Positions 1-6,196 of a stretch of DNA of 7,454 nt are shown here, one piece after another. Origin of the DNA: an uncultured Helicobacteraceae bacterium (GTDB lineage: Bacteria; Campylobacterota; Campylobacteria; Campylobacterales; Sulfurimonadaceae); the NCBI GenBank assembly GCA_903903705.1, contig CAIUZU010000237.1:1-7454 (forward strand), written 5' to 3'. How positions within the stretch are numbered: the first letter of the stretch is position 1; each line of letters opens with the position of its first letter. Made by a program: the position numbers and the translations under genes. The notes under the pieces were generated by a model. The model had not been told where the DNA came from and made no database searches. It was given only the letters and a program-made list of their open reading frames with translations.

Positions 1-816
1 ATGGGCATAGTTTATGCAATAATAAGTGGCAAAGGCGGTGTTGGCAAAACAACAACAACTGCAAATCTTGGAATCGGAATAGCTCAAGAGGGTAAAAAAG
101 TCGTGCTTGTCGATTTTGATTTAGGACAAAGAAATCTTGATTTGATTCTTGGACTTGAAAACCGTGTAATTTATGACATGGTTCATGTTATGGACGATGA
201 AGCAGGGCTAAAACAAGCACTTATCAAAAGTAAACATACAGACAATCTTTATCTTTTGGCAGCTTCACAAACAAAAGATAAATCAGTTCTTGTTCAAGAA
301 AAAGTTAAAAAACTCATTGAAATACTTAAAGAAGAGTTTGATTATGTTATTCTTGATGCTCCTGCCGGAATTGAGAGTGGTTTTGAACACACTATTATGT
401 ATGCGGATGCAACTATTATCGTAGTAAATCCTGAAGTGTCGTCTATCCGTGATGCCGATAAAGCTATCGGAATAGTAGACGCAAAAAGCGAAAAAGCCAA
501 AGAAAATAAAAAAGTTCAAAAGTTTTTAGTTATCAACCGTATTAATCCATCAATGGTTTCAAATGGAGATATGCTCGCTAGTGCTGATATTTTAGATATT
601 TTATCTATCGATTTGCTTGGGAAAATTCCTGAAGATAAAGGTATTATTGAAGCTTCTAACTCCGGCAAACCTATTATATTGAATGAAAATTCACAAGCCG
701 GTGTTGCTTATAAACGAATTGCTAAGCGTTTATGTGGTGAAAATATACCTTTTGAAGATGTTGAATCATTTGTTTCCCCTTCAATAATAACTAAAATAAA
801 AAGCCTATTCCAATGA
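1..816 (+). CDS. minD: Septum site-determining ATPase MinD
   Basis: MinD is a membrane-associated P-loop ATPase that recruits the division inhibitor MinC and is displaced by MinE, which confines the Z-ring to mid-cell. The 271-residue protein has the deviant Walker A motif KGGVGKT at residues 11-17, the switch aspartate in VDFD (D38/D40), the MinD-typical VIYD and ASQTKDK segments near 56-59 and 88-94, and a Walker B-like LDAPAGIE with D119. The last dozen residues (about SIITKIKSLFQ) have the amphipathic pattern of the C-terminal membrane-targeting helix. The ATG at base 1 puts the P-loop at the same distance from the N-terminus as in E. coli MinD, so the gene is complete at its 5' end although its promoter lies outside the window. 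The last bases overlap minE as ATGA. In Helicobacter, minC is encoded away from minDE, and none is visible here. Confidence 0.97.
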   Translation: MGIVYAIISGKGGVGKTTTTANLGIGIAQEGKKVVLVDFDLGQRNLDLILGLENRVIYDMVHVMDDEAGLKQALIKSKHTDNLYLLAASQTKDKSVLVQEKVKKLIEILKEEFDYVILDAPAGIESGFEHTIMYADATIIVVNPEVSSIRDADKAIGIVDAKSEKAKENKKVQKFLVINRINPSMVSNGDMLASADILDILSIDLLGKIPEDKGIIEASNSGKPIILNENSQAGVAYKRIAKRLCGENIPFEDVESFVSPSIITKIKSLFQ

Positions 817-1049
817 GCTTCTTTTCTTTATTTAACAAAAAAGAGAAGAGTGCCGGAGTTGCAAAAGACAGGCTTCGCATTGCCATTAGTTCAGACCGCA
901 GCAATACTTCTTATCCATTTATGGCAGAGATGAAAGCCGATATTATCGAGGTAGTTCGTAAATATATTCAAGCGCAAAGTGTACATATAACAAGAGAAAG
1001 TGACGGAGATGTTGATACTCTTGGGATAGAGATCATCATCCCTCGCTAA
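813..1049 (+). CDS. minE: Division topological specificity factor MinE
   Basis: MinE binds membrane-bound MinD, stimulates its ATPase and drives the pole-to-pole oscillation. This 78-residue protein is slightly shorter than E. coli MinE (88). It shows an N-terminal amphipathic, basic membrane-binding segment (MSFFSLFNKKEK), the MinD-contact helix around residues 14-28 (including AKDRLRIAI), and a C-terminal dimerisation domain containing ADIIEVVRKYIQ and ending in IIIPR. The start codon overlaps the minD stop by four bases (ATGA), so translation is probably coupled and the pair is co-transcribed. In Helicobacter pylori minE is followed by dprA. Here it instead meets a convergent exporter gene 36 bases downstream. 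Confidence 0.96.
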   Translation: MSFFSLFNKKEKSAGVAKDRLRIAISSDRSNTSYPFMAEMKADIIEVVRKYIQAQSVHITRESDGDVDTLGIEIIIPR

Positions 1050-1079
1050 AAATTTAGAAATAACAGCTTTTAGTTTTTT
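1046..1079 (+). terminator. Weak candidate terminator after minE
   Basis: CTAAAA (1046-1051) can pair with TTTTAG (1068-1073) across a 16-base loop and is followed directly by six T residues (1074-1079). The stem is short and almost all A/T, and it includes the minE stop codon, so it would be a poor intrinsic terminator. It is listed because it fills the only gap between the two convergent genes and no better hairpin is visible there. Confidence 0.3.
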
Positions 1080-1085
1080 GTCGCC

Positions 1086-3569
1086 TTATCCTTTTTTTAT
1101 TCCAAAAGGTTTGAATACTACCACTAGAAGCGGTGAAAAAAGCAGATCTGAAACGATAGCTACGAGTAAAACAATAACGGTTAGTAGACCAAAGATAAGT
1201 GTCGGTATAAAATTTGAAGTTACCAGCACCAAAAAGCCCACAATAGTTGCAAGCGAGTAGTAAAACATCCCAAATGCAATCGTTGCATGTGCTCTGTGCA
1301 TAGATGCTATGTAGTCACCGTCTCGTGCAAGTTCTTCTCTAAAACGGTAGAAGTAGTGAATGGTATTGTCCACCGTGATACCGAGTGCAATTGAGGCTAT
1401 GGTTATGCTCATGATGTCTAGTGGAATGCCTGCAATGCCCATAATACCGAAGATAACGCTGATGGGTACCATGTTTACGGTAAGTGCTACTATTGCTATT
1501 TTTAAAGAGCGGAATAAAAATAAGAACATAGCTCCCAGAGAGAGCAGTGCGAGTCCTAACGTTGATATTTGTGAGTCAAAGAGGGATTGGAGCATGTTGT
1601 TATATAGCACCATCATACCGACAAGTTCAAAATCTTCTTTCTTAAGTCCGACCTTTGTCACAAGATCTTTTTGAATCTTTTTAAGCAACTCGTCACGTCT
1701 GAGATTTTTATCAGAGTCCACTATGCGGATTACCAAGCGAGCCTCGTTATACTCGGTGTTTACATAAGGTGAGAGAAGTATTTTTTTGAACTGCGTAGGC
1801 AATTCGTTATACATAAGTGCCAACTCTACACCGTCAAAATCTTTCCCATCTTTTAAGATACGTCCGACTTTTGAGAGTGTGCCGAGTGATGAGACGTTGC
1901 CTATTTCGCTGAGGGATTCGAGATAGTCATGCACACGAAGGATAGTCTCCATCTTTTGGGCGGTAAACCAATACTGTGCGTCATTTCCATCCTCAGCAAA
2001 CTCATCCGCAAAACTATCAAGCTCATCCGAACTGTGAGTAGTTTTTACCACTTCTTGAGGCTTTGCTTCAGGAAATTTTACTACGATTTCCAAAGGTGTC
2101 GTACCGCCTAGATTGTTATCAATCTTTTGCATCCCTTTATAGATCTCTGTACTCTCTTTAAAGTAATTTATAAAACTGTTTTCAACTATGAGTTTCGTAA
2201 CTCCAAAAAGACTAAAGCCGAGAATTAAAACTACCATTGCAACTATTTTTTTGCCGTGATGTTCAACAATTTGTGCAAATATGGTATTGAGCGTAAAAGC
2301 TTTGTCAAACGTAAGTACCGGCTCTTTTTTTGGAAACAGCATCATCATGGCAGGAAAAAGGAGATATGCGGCTATAAGTGAAACGGTTACGCCGATGTTC
2401 ATCATAGTTCCCAAATCTATGATTGGCAGGATGTCGCATGTCATCAGCGAGCCAAATCCGGCAACCGAGGTTAGAATAATAAAAACGGACGGAACGGACA
2501 TCCGCTTTAGCGTAATCTCAATGAGTTCTTTTTGCGAAAAATGAGGGTAAAGTGCATACTCTTCACGGTAACTCACTATAAGATGTATAACCAAAGAGAG
2601 TGTGGTAATGAGCTGCATCGCAACATAGTTTGATGAAACAACCGTTACTTCCAGACCTAAAAGGGCGTTAATGCCTGTGGTAATAACTACTGCACATATC
2701 GATACCAAAATAGGCAGAACAACAAATCTTATTTGTCTAAAAATAACCCATAACATCCCAACCATGATAAGTAAAATAGCTGTTCCGTAAATGGCTATGT
2801 CGCTCTTTACAAAGCCTATCATGTCATCTGCTATCATAACAACACCGCCGAGGAAAATCTCTCCCTCACTGCGGAATGGATCTAATGAAGATCTTACATT
2901 TTCTATCAAAGAGTGTACGTCATCCCTAGTGCTGTTGCTATACTCTTTAAAAGCTTTTTTTGCGGATTCAAACTGCTGTTTTTCTTCTTTGCTTAGCTCT
3001 CTTTTTTGCTGCAACTCAATAAAAACATTGCGTTCTTTAAGGAGTTTGGTAAAAGTATCGTCATCTTTGAGGTTGACTAAGATAGCGGTTGTTTTAAAGT
3101 CACCGCTAACAAGATTTTCGGCATACAGAGGACTGGTTGTCAGCTCTTTTTGAACCATAGTTTTGTTGATATCAGGCGATGAGAGAGTTCTTACATTTTT
3201 TACAACTTCAGAAATTGCCATCGGCGGACTCTCTAGCAGAGGAACGTCAAGCAGAGTCGTGATACTCTCGACTCCTTTTATGCTAAGCAAAGACTCTTTA
3301 AGTGATTTTATCGTAGAGAGCGTGGAGTCTGAGAGCATATACTCTTTTGGGCTAAATGCGACTACAAGATAATCAGGACTAATATAACGCCCATGCACTT
3401 CACGTGTGAGTTTGAGATCTTTATCGTTCTCAAGCAAAAGCGTCTCAGCCGAAGCATCAATACTTAGATGCTGTGCATAATACCCAAAAACAGCGGCTGC
3501 AACAGCTACAAAAACCAAAACGGCTTTGAAATAGCGTGTGACAAAATCAATATATCGTTGTAAAAACAT
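1086..3569 (-). CDS. RND superfamily (MMPL-type) exporter, 827 aa
   Basis: This is a predicted inner-membrane transporter of the RND/MMPL 'predicted exporter' class, built as two homologous halves. TM1 is at about residues 16-33, followed by a large periplasmic loop (34-255) with a charged helical stretch near 176-230. TM2-6 are at about 256-412 and TM7 at 441-460. A second large loop (461-664) has an acidic insert near 513-530, and TM8-12 are at about 665-815. The second half has the family motif GITVDNTIHYFYRFREE at 730-746, with D734 as the likely proton-relay acid in TM10. The equivalent place in the first half (TM4, about 320-338) has the downstream YREE but no acidic residue in the membrane. 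No adaptor or outer-membrane partner is adjacent, and the substrate cannot be deduced; lipid-like or hydrophobic cargo is typical of the class. The ATG at 3569-3567 follows a modest GAAAG ribosome site. Confidence 0.88.
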   Translation of the reverse strand: MFLQRYIDFVTRYFKAVLVFVAVAAAVFGYYAQHLSIDASAETLLLENDKDLKLTREVHGRYISPDYLVVAFSPKEYMLSDSTLSTIKSLKESLLSIKGVESITTLLDVPLLESPPMAISEVVKNVRTLSSPDINKTMVQKELTTSPLYAENLVSGDFKTTAILVNLKDDDTFTKLLKERNVFIELQQKRELSKEEKQQFESAKKAFKEYSNSTRDDVHSLIENVRSSLDPFRSEGEIFLGGVVMIADDMIGFVKSDIAIYGTAILLIMVGMLWVIFRQIRFVVLPILVSICAVVITTGINALLGLEVTVVSSNYVAMQLITTLSLVIHLIVSYREEYALYPHFSQKELIEITLKRMSVPSVFIILTSVAGFGSLMTCDILPIIDLGTMMNIGVTVSLIAAYLLFPAMMMLFPKKEPVLTFDKAFTLNTIFAQIVEHHGKKIVAMVVLILGFSLFGVTKLIVENSFINYFKESTEIYKGMQKIDNNLGGTTPLEIVVKFPEAKPQEVVKTTHSSDELDSFADEFAEDGNDAQYWFTAQKMETILRVHDYLESLSEIGNVSSLGTLSKVGRILKDGKDFDGVELALMYNELPTQFKKILLSPYVNTEYNEARLVIRIVDSDKNLRRDELLKKIQKDLVTKVGLKKEDFELVGMMVLYNNMLQSLFDSQISTLGLALLSLGAMFLFLFRSLKIAIVALTVNMVPISVIFGIMGIAGIPLDIMSITIASIALGITVDNTIHYFYRFREELARDGDYIASMHRAHATIAFGMFYYSLATIVGFLVLVTSNFIPTLIFGLLTVIVLLVAIVSDLLFSPLLVVVFKPFGIKKG

Positions 3570-3602
3570 AGTTGAACTTTCATGAAAAATTTATAATTTT
3601 TT

Positions 3603-3630
3603 AGTATATTTGCATTGAAAAAACGTGCAA
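3603..3630 (-). promoter_or_regulatory. Candidate sigma-70 promoter for the exporter gene
   Basis: On the minus strand TTGCAC (3630-3625) lies 16 bases upstream of TATACT (3608-3603), with a T6 tract in the spacer. Transcription would begin about 25-30 bases before the exporter ATG. A second possible -10 is a perfect TATAAT at 3656-3651, which lacks a good -35. Both lie downstream of the cupin terminator, which fits independent expression of the exporter. This is pattern reading only. Confidence 0.4.
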
Positions 3631-3682
3631 ACGGTTCAATAAAATGTAGAATTATAGCTGTTCATTTATAAATCATTTCTTC

Positions 3683-3701
3683 ATATTGCATTTTGCAATA
3701 T
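3683..3701. repeat. Perfect 19-bp inverted repeat, probable operator
   Basis: ATATTGCA (3683-3690), TTT, TGCAATAT (3694-3701) is a perfect palindrome with 8-bp arms and a three-base spacer. It has no T-tract beyond it and the loop is only three bases, so an intrinsic terminator is less likely than a binding site for a dimeric regulator. It lies 27-30 bp upstream of the TATAAT at 3656-3651 and 114 bp before the exporter start codon. A looser pair with the same half-site, TTTGCA (3609-3614) and TGCAAA (3626-3631), overlaps the TTGCAC/TATACT promoter. The regulator is unknown. Confidence 0.5.
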
Positions 3702-3706
3702 CTCTC

Positions 3707-3741
3707 AAGAAAAACAGCTTAATTATGATGTTTTAAGCTAT
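3707..3741 (-). terminator. Rho-independent terminator downstream of the cupin gene
   Basis: Read on the minus strand, ATAGCTTAA (3741-3733) pairs with TTAAGCTGT (3722-3714) through nine pairs, including one G-U, around a 10-base loop. It is followed by TTTTCTT (3713-3707). It sits about 38 bases past the cupin stop codon and separates that transcript from the exporter gene. The stem is AT-rich, so strength is uncertain. Confidence 0.6.
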
Positions 3742-3778
3742 TTAACTTGGAAGATGATGTTGGAAGAGTGCGGTTATT

Positions 3779-4135
3779 TTACTTCATAATCGTTATGCAA
3801 TCTTCACAATTAGGCACCAGACATAAAAAACTGTAACTCTCATCTCCTAGTGTCTCATAACTGTGTGCAACTCCTGAGGGAATAAGAAAAATATCTCCTG
3901 CTTTTGCTTCTACTCTCTTATCTCCGATCTGAACAAGTGCACGACCTGAAATTACATACTGCTCATGTTCAATCGCATTTGTATGAAGCGGCATATGTCC
4001 GCCTGCTTCTATGATAAAGTTTCTCATTGCAAAATTCGGCGATTCATCAGGAGATAAAAGCATCTTCATAGACACGCCTTTTCCTGCTTTTTGTGGCACT
4101 GCCTCGATAGAATCAATCTCTTTGTGTAGGTACAT
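3779..4135 (-). CDS. Small single-domain cupin protein
   Basis: This is a 118-residue cytosolic beta-barrel protein of the cupin_2 type; its substrate is not recognisable. Numbered from the chosen start, motif 1 runs from G45 (GGHMPLHTNAIEHEQYVISG): H51 and E58 occupy usual metal-ligand positions, but the normal second histidine is N53, with H57 nearby. Motif 2 is GDIFLIPSGVAH (80-91) with H91 as the remaining ligand. The tail carries C105, C110 and C113, the last two forming CxxC, which is not a standard cupin element. Two ATGs lie side by side. The second (4135-4133) is preferred because TAAGGGG (4147-4141) sits five bases before it but only two before the first (4138). The gene is divergent from cysK and followed by its own terminator, so it is probably monocistronic. 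Confidence 0.82.
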   Translation of the reverse strand: MYLHKEIDSIEAVPQKAGKGVSMKMLLSPDESPNFAMRNFIIEAGGHMPLHTNAIEHEQYVISGRALVQIGDKRVEAKAGDIFLIPSGVAHSYETLGDESYSFLCLVPNCEDCITIMK

Positions 4136-4194
4136 CATAGCCCCTTATTATAAATTTTTTGGTAGCATATCATAAAAGTGTTTGGAGATTATTT
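4136..4194. promoter_or_regulatory. Divergent cupin/cysK promoter region
   Basis: This 59-bp spacer must carry signals for both directions. On the + strand a T-tract (4155-4160) runs into an extended -10-like TGG-TAGCAT (4160-4168), which would start cysK transcripts near 4175, ahead of its ribosome site. On the minus strand TATGAT (4174-4169) is a plausible -10 for the cupin gene. A TATAAT at 4152-4147 is too close to the cupin start to leave room for its ribosome site. No clear operator palindrome is visible. Confidence 0.4.
4184..4187 (+). promoter_or_regulatory. cysK: Ribosome binding site fixing the cysK start
   Basis: GGAG lies seven bases before the ATG at 4195. An upstream in-frame TTG at 4159 would add twelve residues with no family resemblance and no ribosome site, so the ATG at 4195 is taken as the start. 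Confidence 0.75.
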
Positions 4195-5118
4195 ATGAAG
4201 ATCGCAAAAAATATAACTGAGTTAATAGGGAACACGCCTTTGGTCAGATTGAACAAGGCGTCACTAAGAACAGGTGCAAATATAGTAGCAAAATGCGAGT
4301 TTATGAATCCTACAAGCTCGGTAAAAGATAGAATCGGTTTTAACATGATAAGACGTGCACAAGAAGCAGGGCTAATAACGAGTGAGACCACAATTATTGA
4401 GCCGACAAGCGGAAATACTGGGATTGCGTTAGCTGCTTCTTGTGCTGCTCAGGGTTTAAAACTTATCTTGACCATGCCGGAATCTATGAGCATAGAGAGA
4501 AGAAAGCTCTTAAAGGCATTTGGAGCAGAGCTTGTGTTGACTCCGGCTTCACTTGGCATGAGTGGTGCGATTGCCAAAGCAGATGAGCTTAAAGATGAAA
4601 TTGCAAACTCGATTGTTTTACAGCAGTTTAAAAATCCGGCAAATCCGGAAATCCATATGTTAACGACCGCACAAGAGATCTTGCGTGACATGGACGGCAA
4701 ACTTGACGCTTTTGTCGCTGCGGTGGGAACGGGCGGAACACTGAGCGGAACTTCAAAAGTTTTAAAAGAGAAGATTCCGCATATAGCTATTTTTGCGGTT
4801 GAGCCTGCAAGCTCCGCCGTCTTATCCGGTGAAAGTGCCGGTGCACATGCTATTCAGGGCATAGGAGCCGGATTTATTCCAGATACGCTTGATGTAACGG
4901 TTTACGGTGAAGTCATAAAAGTAAGCAACGAAGATGCGATAAACACGGCAAAGATGCTGGCAAAAGAGGAGGGTTTGCTTGTCGGCATATCCGCAGGTGC
5001 AAATGTATTTGCAACAATGCAGGTCGCTTCAAGAGAAGAGTTTAGAGGAAAAACGCTCTTAACTATCCTTTGCGATACAGGTGAGAGATACTTAAGCACT
5101 GAACTTTTCGATGTATAA
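4195..5118 (+). CDS. cysK: Cysteine synthase A-type, O-acetylserine sulfhydrylase
   Basis: This cytosolic PLP enzyme converts O-acetylserine and sulfide to cysteine and acetate, the last step of sulfur assimilation. The 307-residue length is typical. The N-terminus [17 protein letters not shown] is the normal family opening. K44 in [11 protein letters not shown] is the Schiff-base lysine, TSGNTG (71-76) is the substrate loop, and GTGGTLSG (178-185) is the PLP phosphate loop. [19 protein letters not shown] and the terminal [12 protein letters not shown] favour CysK over CysM (whose equivalent is more like GDRYLST). Cystathionine beta-synthase-like activity is possible within the fold but less likely at this length. 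It is the first gene of an overlapping operon: its last eight bases contain the start of the class IV aminotransferase-like gene. Confidence 0.9.
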   Translation: MKIAKNITELIGNTPLVRLNKASLRTGANIVAKCEFMNPTSSVKDRIGFNMIRRAQEAGLITSETTIIEPTSGNTGIALAASCAAQGLKLILTMPESMSIERRKLLKAFGAELVLTPASLGMSGAIAKADELKDEIANSIVLQQFKNPANPEIHMLTTAQEILRDMDGKLDAFVAAVGTGGTLSGTSKVLKEKIPHIAIFAVEPASSAVLSGESAGAHAIQGIGAGFIPDTLDVTVYGEVIKVSNEDAINTAKMLAKEEGLLVGISAGANVFATMQVASREEFRGKTLLTILCDTGERYLSTELFDV

Positions 5119-5713
5119 CACTTTTTTTGAAACTATAAAAGCAGATGATGGAAAAGTTTTTAATATCTCTTTTCATCAAGAGAGGTATGAGCGTGTTTTA
5201 AAATATTTCGGCATAAGTGACATAAAGAAACTCCAAAAATTTATAAAACCTCCAAAGTCAGGGCTTTTTAGATGTCGTATCGTTTATGAGATTTCTAAAG
5301 ATTCTCATACTTTAAATGTGACGTATCATGAATATAAAAAGAGAGAGATCTCATCTCTAAAATTAGTCTACTGTGATGATATAAGTTACAGATTTAAATC
5401 TACATGCAGAGATAGGCTAAGTGAACTTTATGCTCTAAGAGACGAGTGTGATGATATTTTGATAGTAAAAAATTCTCTAATTACCGATACTTCTATAGCG
5501 AATATCGCTTTTTTTGACTCTATAAGATGGGTTACCCCTGCATCACCGCTGTTAAAGGGGACGACAAGGGAAAAACTCTTAAGAGAGGGCAAGATATTTG
5601 AAGAGAACATACATGTAGACGATTTGGAGAGATTTTCAAAAGTTGCACTTATGAATGCGATGATAGATTTTGATATAATTACGAAAAACGCAAAGGATTT
5701 TTGTGCTAGATAA
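5111..5713 (+). CDS. Short class IV aminotransferase / aminodeoxychorismate lyase-like protein
   Basis: This 200-residue PLP-fold protein is related to 4-amino-4-deoxychorismate lyase (PabC) and branched-chain/D-amino-acid transaminases, but is much shorter than E. coli PabC (269). The opening (LH-type [19 protein letters not shown]), then FRCRIVYE (53-60), fits the family N-lobe. K96 in [11 protein letters not shown] is the likely PLP lysine. [11 protein letters not shown] (124-134) is the cofactor segment, with D126 where most class IV enzymes have glutamate, and [11 protein letters not shown] (147-157) supplies the phosphate-binding T151/T152. A role in p-aminobenzoate for folate is plausible; other lyase or transaminase roles cannot be excluded. 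The ATG overlaps the cysK end by eight bases and has no strong ribosome site, so translation is probably coupled to cysK. Confidence 0.8.
   Translation: MYNTFFETIKADDGKVFNISFHQERYERVLKYFGISDIKKLQKFIKPPKSGLFRCRIVYEISKDSHTLNVTYHEYKKREISSLKLVYCDDISYRFKSTCRDRLSELYALRDECDDILIVKNSLITDTSIANIAFFDSIRWVTPASPLLKGTTREKLLREGKIFEENIHVDDLERFSKVALMNAMIDFDIITKNAKDFCAR
5692..5697 (+). promoter_or_regulatory. Ribosome binding site for the GTG-started third operon gene
   Basis: AAAGGA is followed by five T residues and then GTG at 5703. This strong site with good spacing is the reason for accepting the GTG start, which lies inside the end of the preceding gene. Confidence 0.7.
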
Positions 5714-6164
5714 TTTGATAGAAGATAAAGATTTTGCAAAAATTATGCAAAAAAATATAGAAAACCTAATCATTATGTTATTTGAAAAAGATCAGAACTT
5801 CGGCATTCTTTGTCAAATAGAGCATATATCTTTTGAACCGCTGTTGCCTAGAAGTATAAGCTCAGAGTTTAGACCTATGACGCTTTTTTTCTTGGCAGGA
5901 TACACTTTTGAGACGGCGAGCATTGTAGATGATATGATAGTTTTTGAAGCAGGTTTTGGCTCAGAAAACTTCGGCAGTGTAGTTAGCATTCCGCTTTTAA
6001 GCATTGTACAGATAATTGTAGATGAGACGCCGTTGCTTATAAATTTGGCAAGTTATAAAAAAGAGATTAAAAGTATAAAAAAAGAAGTTGACAGCGGAGG
6101 TATTGAAAACTCAATGAGTTCTTTTTTATCAAACCCTGAAAATTCAAAGTTTTTAAAAAAGTAA
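5703..6164 (+). CDS. Uncharacterised 153-aa protein, possible SspB-like fold
   Basis: No confident family assignment is made. The protein is soluble-looking, without a signal peptide or membrane span. It starts at GTG behind a good ribosome site and overlaps the preceding gene by 11 bases, making it the third member of the cysK operon. Residues 10-30 look like an amphipathic helix. Residues 58-116 are hydrophobic beta-rich: PMTLFFLAGYTFE, then VFEAGFGSENFG, then VVSIPLLSIVQIIVDE. By eye this order (MT-hydrophobic strand, F-x-x-x-FG strand, V-x-[IV]-P helix, D/E-rich turn) resembles the substrate-binding domain of SspB, the ClpXP adaptor, especially the alphaproteobacterial form. The lysine-rich tail (119-153) ends in KFLKK. 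It lacks a clear match to the SspB ClpX-binding tail, so the link is tentative. A role related to cysK or PLP metabolism is also possible by context alone. Confidence 0.72.
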   Translation: MLDNLIEDKDFAKIMQKNIENLIIMLFEKDQNFGILCQIEHISFEPLLPRSISSEFRPMTLFFLAGYTFETASIVDDMIVFEAGFGSENFGSVVSIPLLSIVQIIVDETPLLINLASYKKEIKSIKKEVDSGGIENSMSSFLSNPENSKFLKK

Positions 6165-6190
6165 GCTTGCAATTACATTTGCAAGTTTAC
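6155..6190. terminator. Bidirectional hairpin terminator between convergent genes
   Basis: GTAAGCTTGCAA (6161-6172) pairs with TTGCAAGTTTAC (6179-6190) through 12 pairs, one of them G-U, around a 6-base loop. On the minus strand it is followed at once by six T residues (6160-6155), a strong intrinsic terminator for the LysR gene. On the + strand the sequence after it is A/T-rich (TAAAATTTATATTTT), so it can also end the cysK operon. The stem contains the stop codon of the upstream operon's last gene. Confidence 0.8.
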
Positions 6191-6196
6191 TAAAAT

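Noticed and set aside
1090..1098. T7 homopolymer near the exporter 3' end as a phase-variable tract
   Set aside because: It lies in the last codons (IKKG), so slippage would change only a few terminal residues. The length is ordinary for this AT-rich sequence.
2791..3153. 120-codon plus-strand ORF and several others inside 1086-3569
   Set aside because: They are antisense to the exporter, which has coherent membrane topology and family motifs along its full length. Their products are low-complexity serine/leucine-rich shadows.
3683..3701. The 19-bp palindrome as a terminator
   Set aside because: It has a three-base loop and no T-tract on either side, and a better hairpin with a T-tract at 3707-3741 already serves the cupin gene.
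4159..4194. TTG start extending the cysteine synthase by 12 residues
   Set aside because: It has no ribosome site and the added residues do not match the family, whereas ATG 4195 has GGAG at ideal spacing and begins with the conserved N-terminus.
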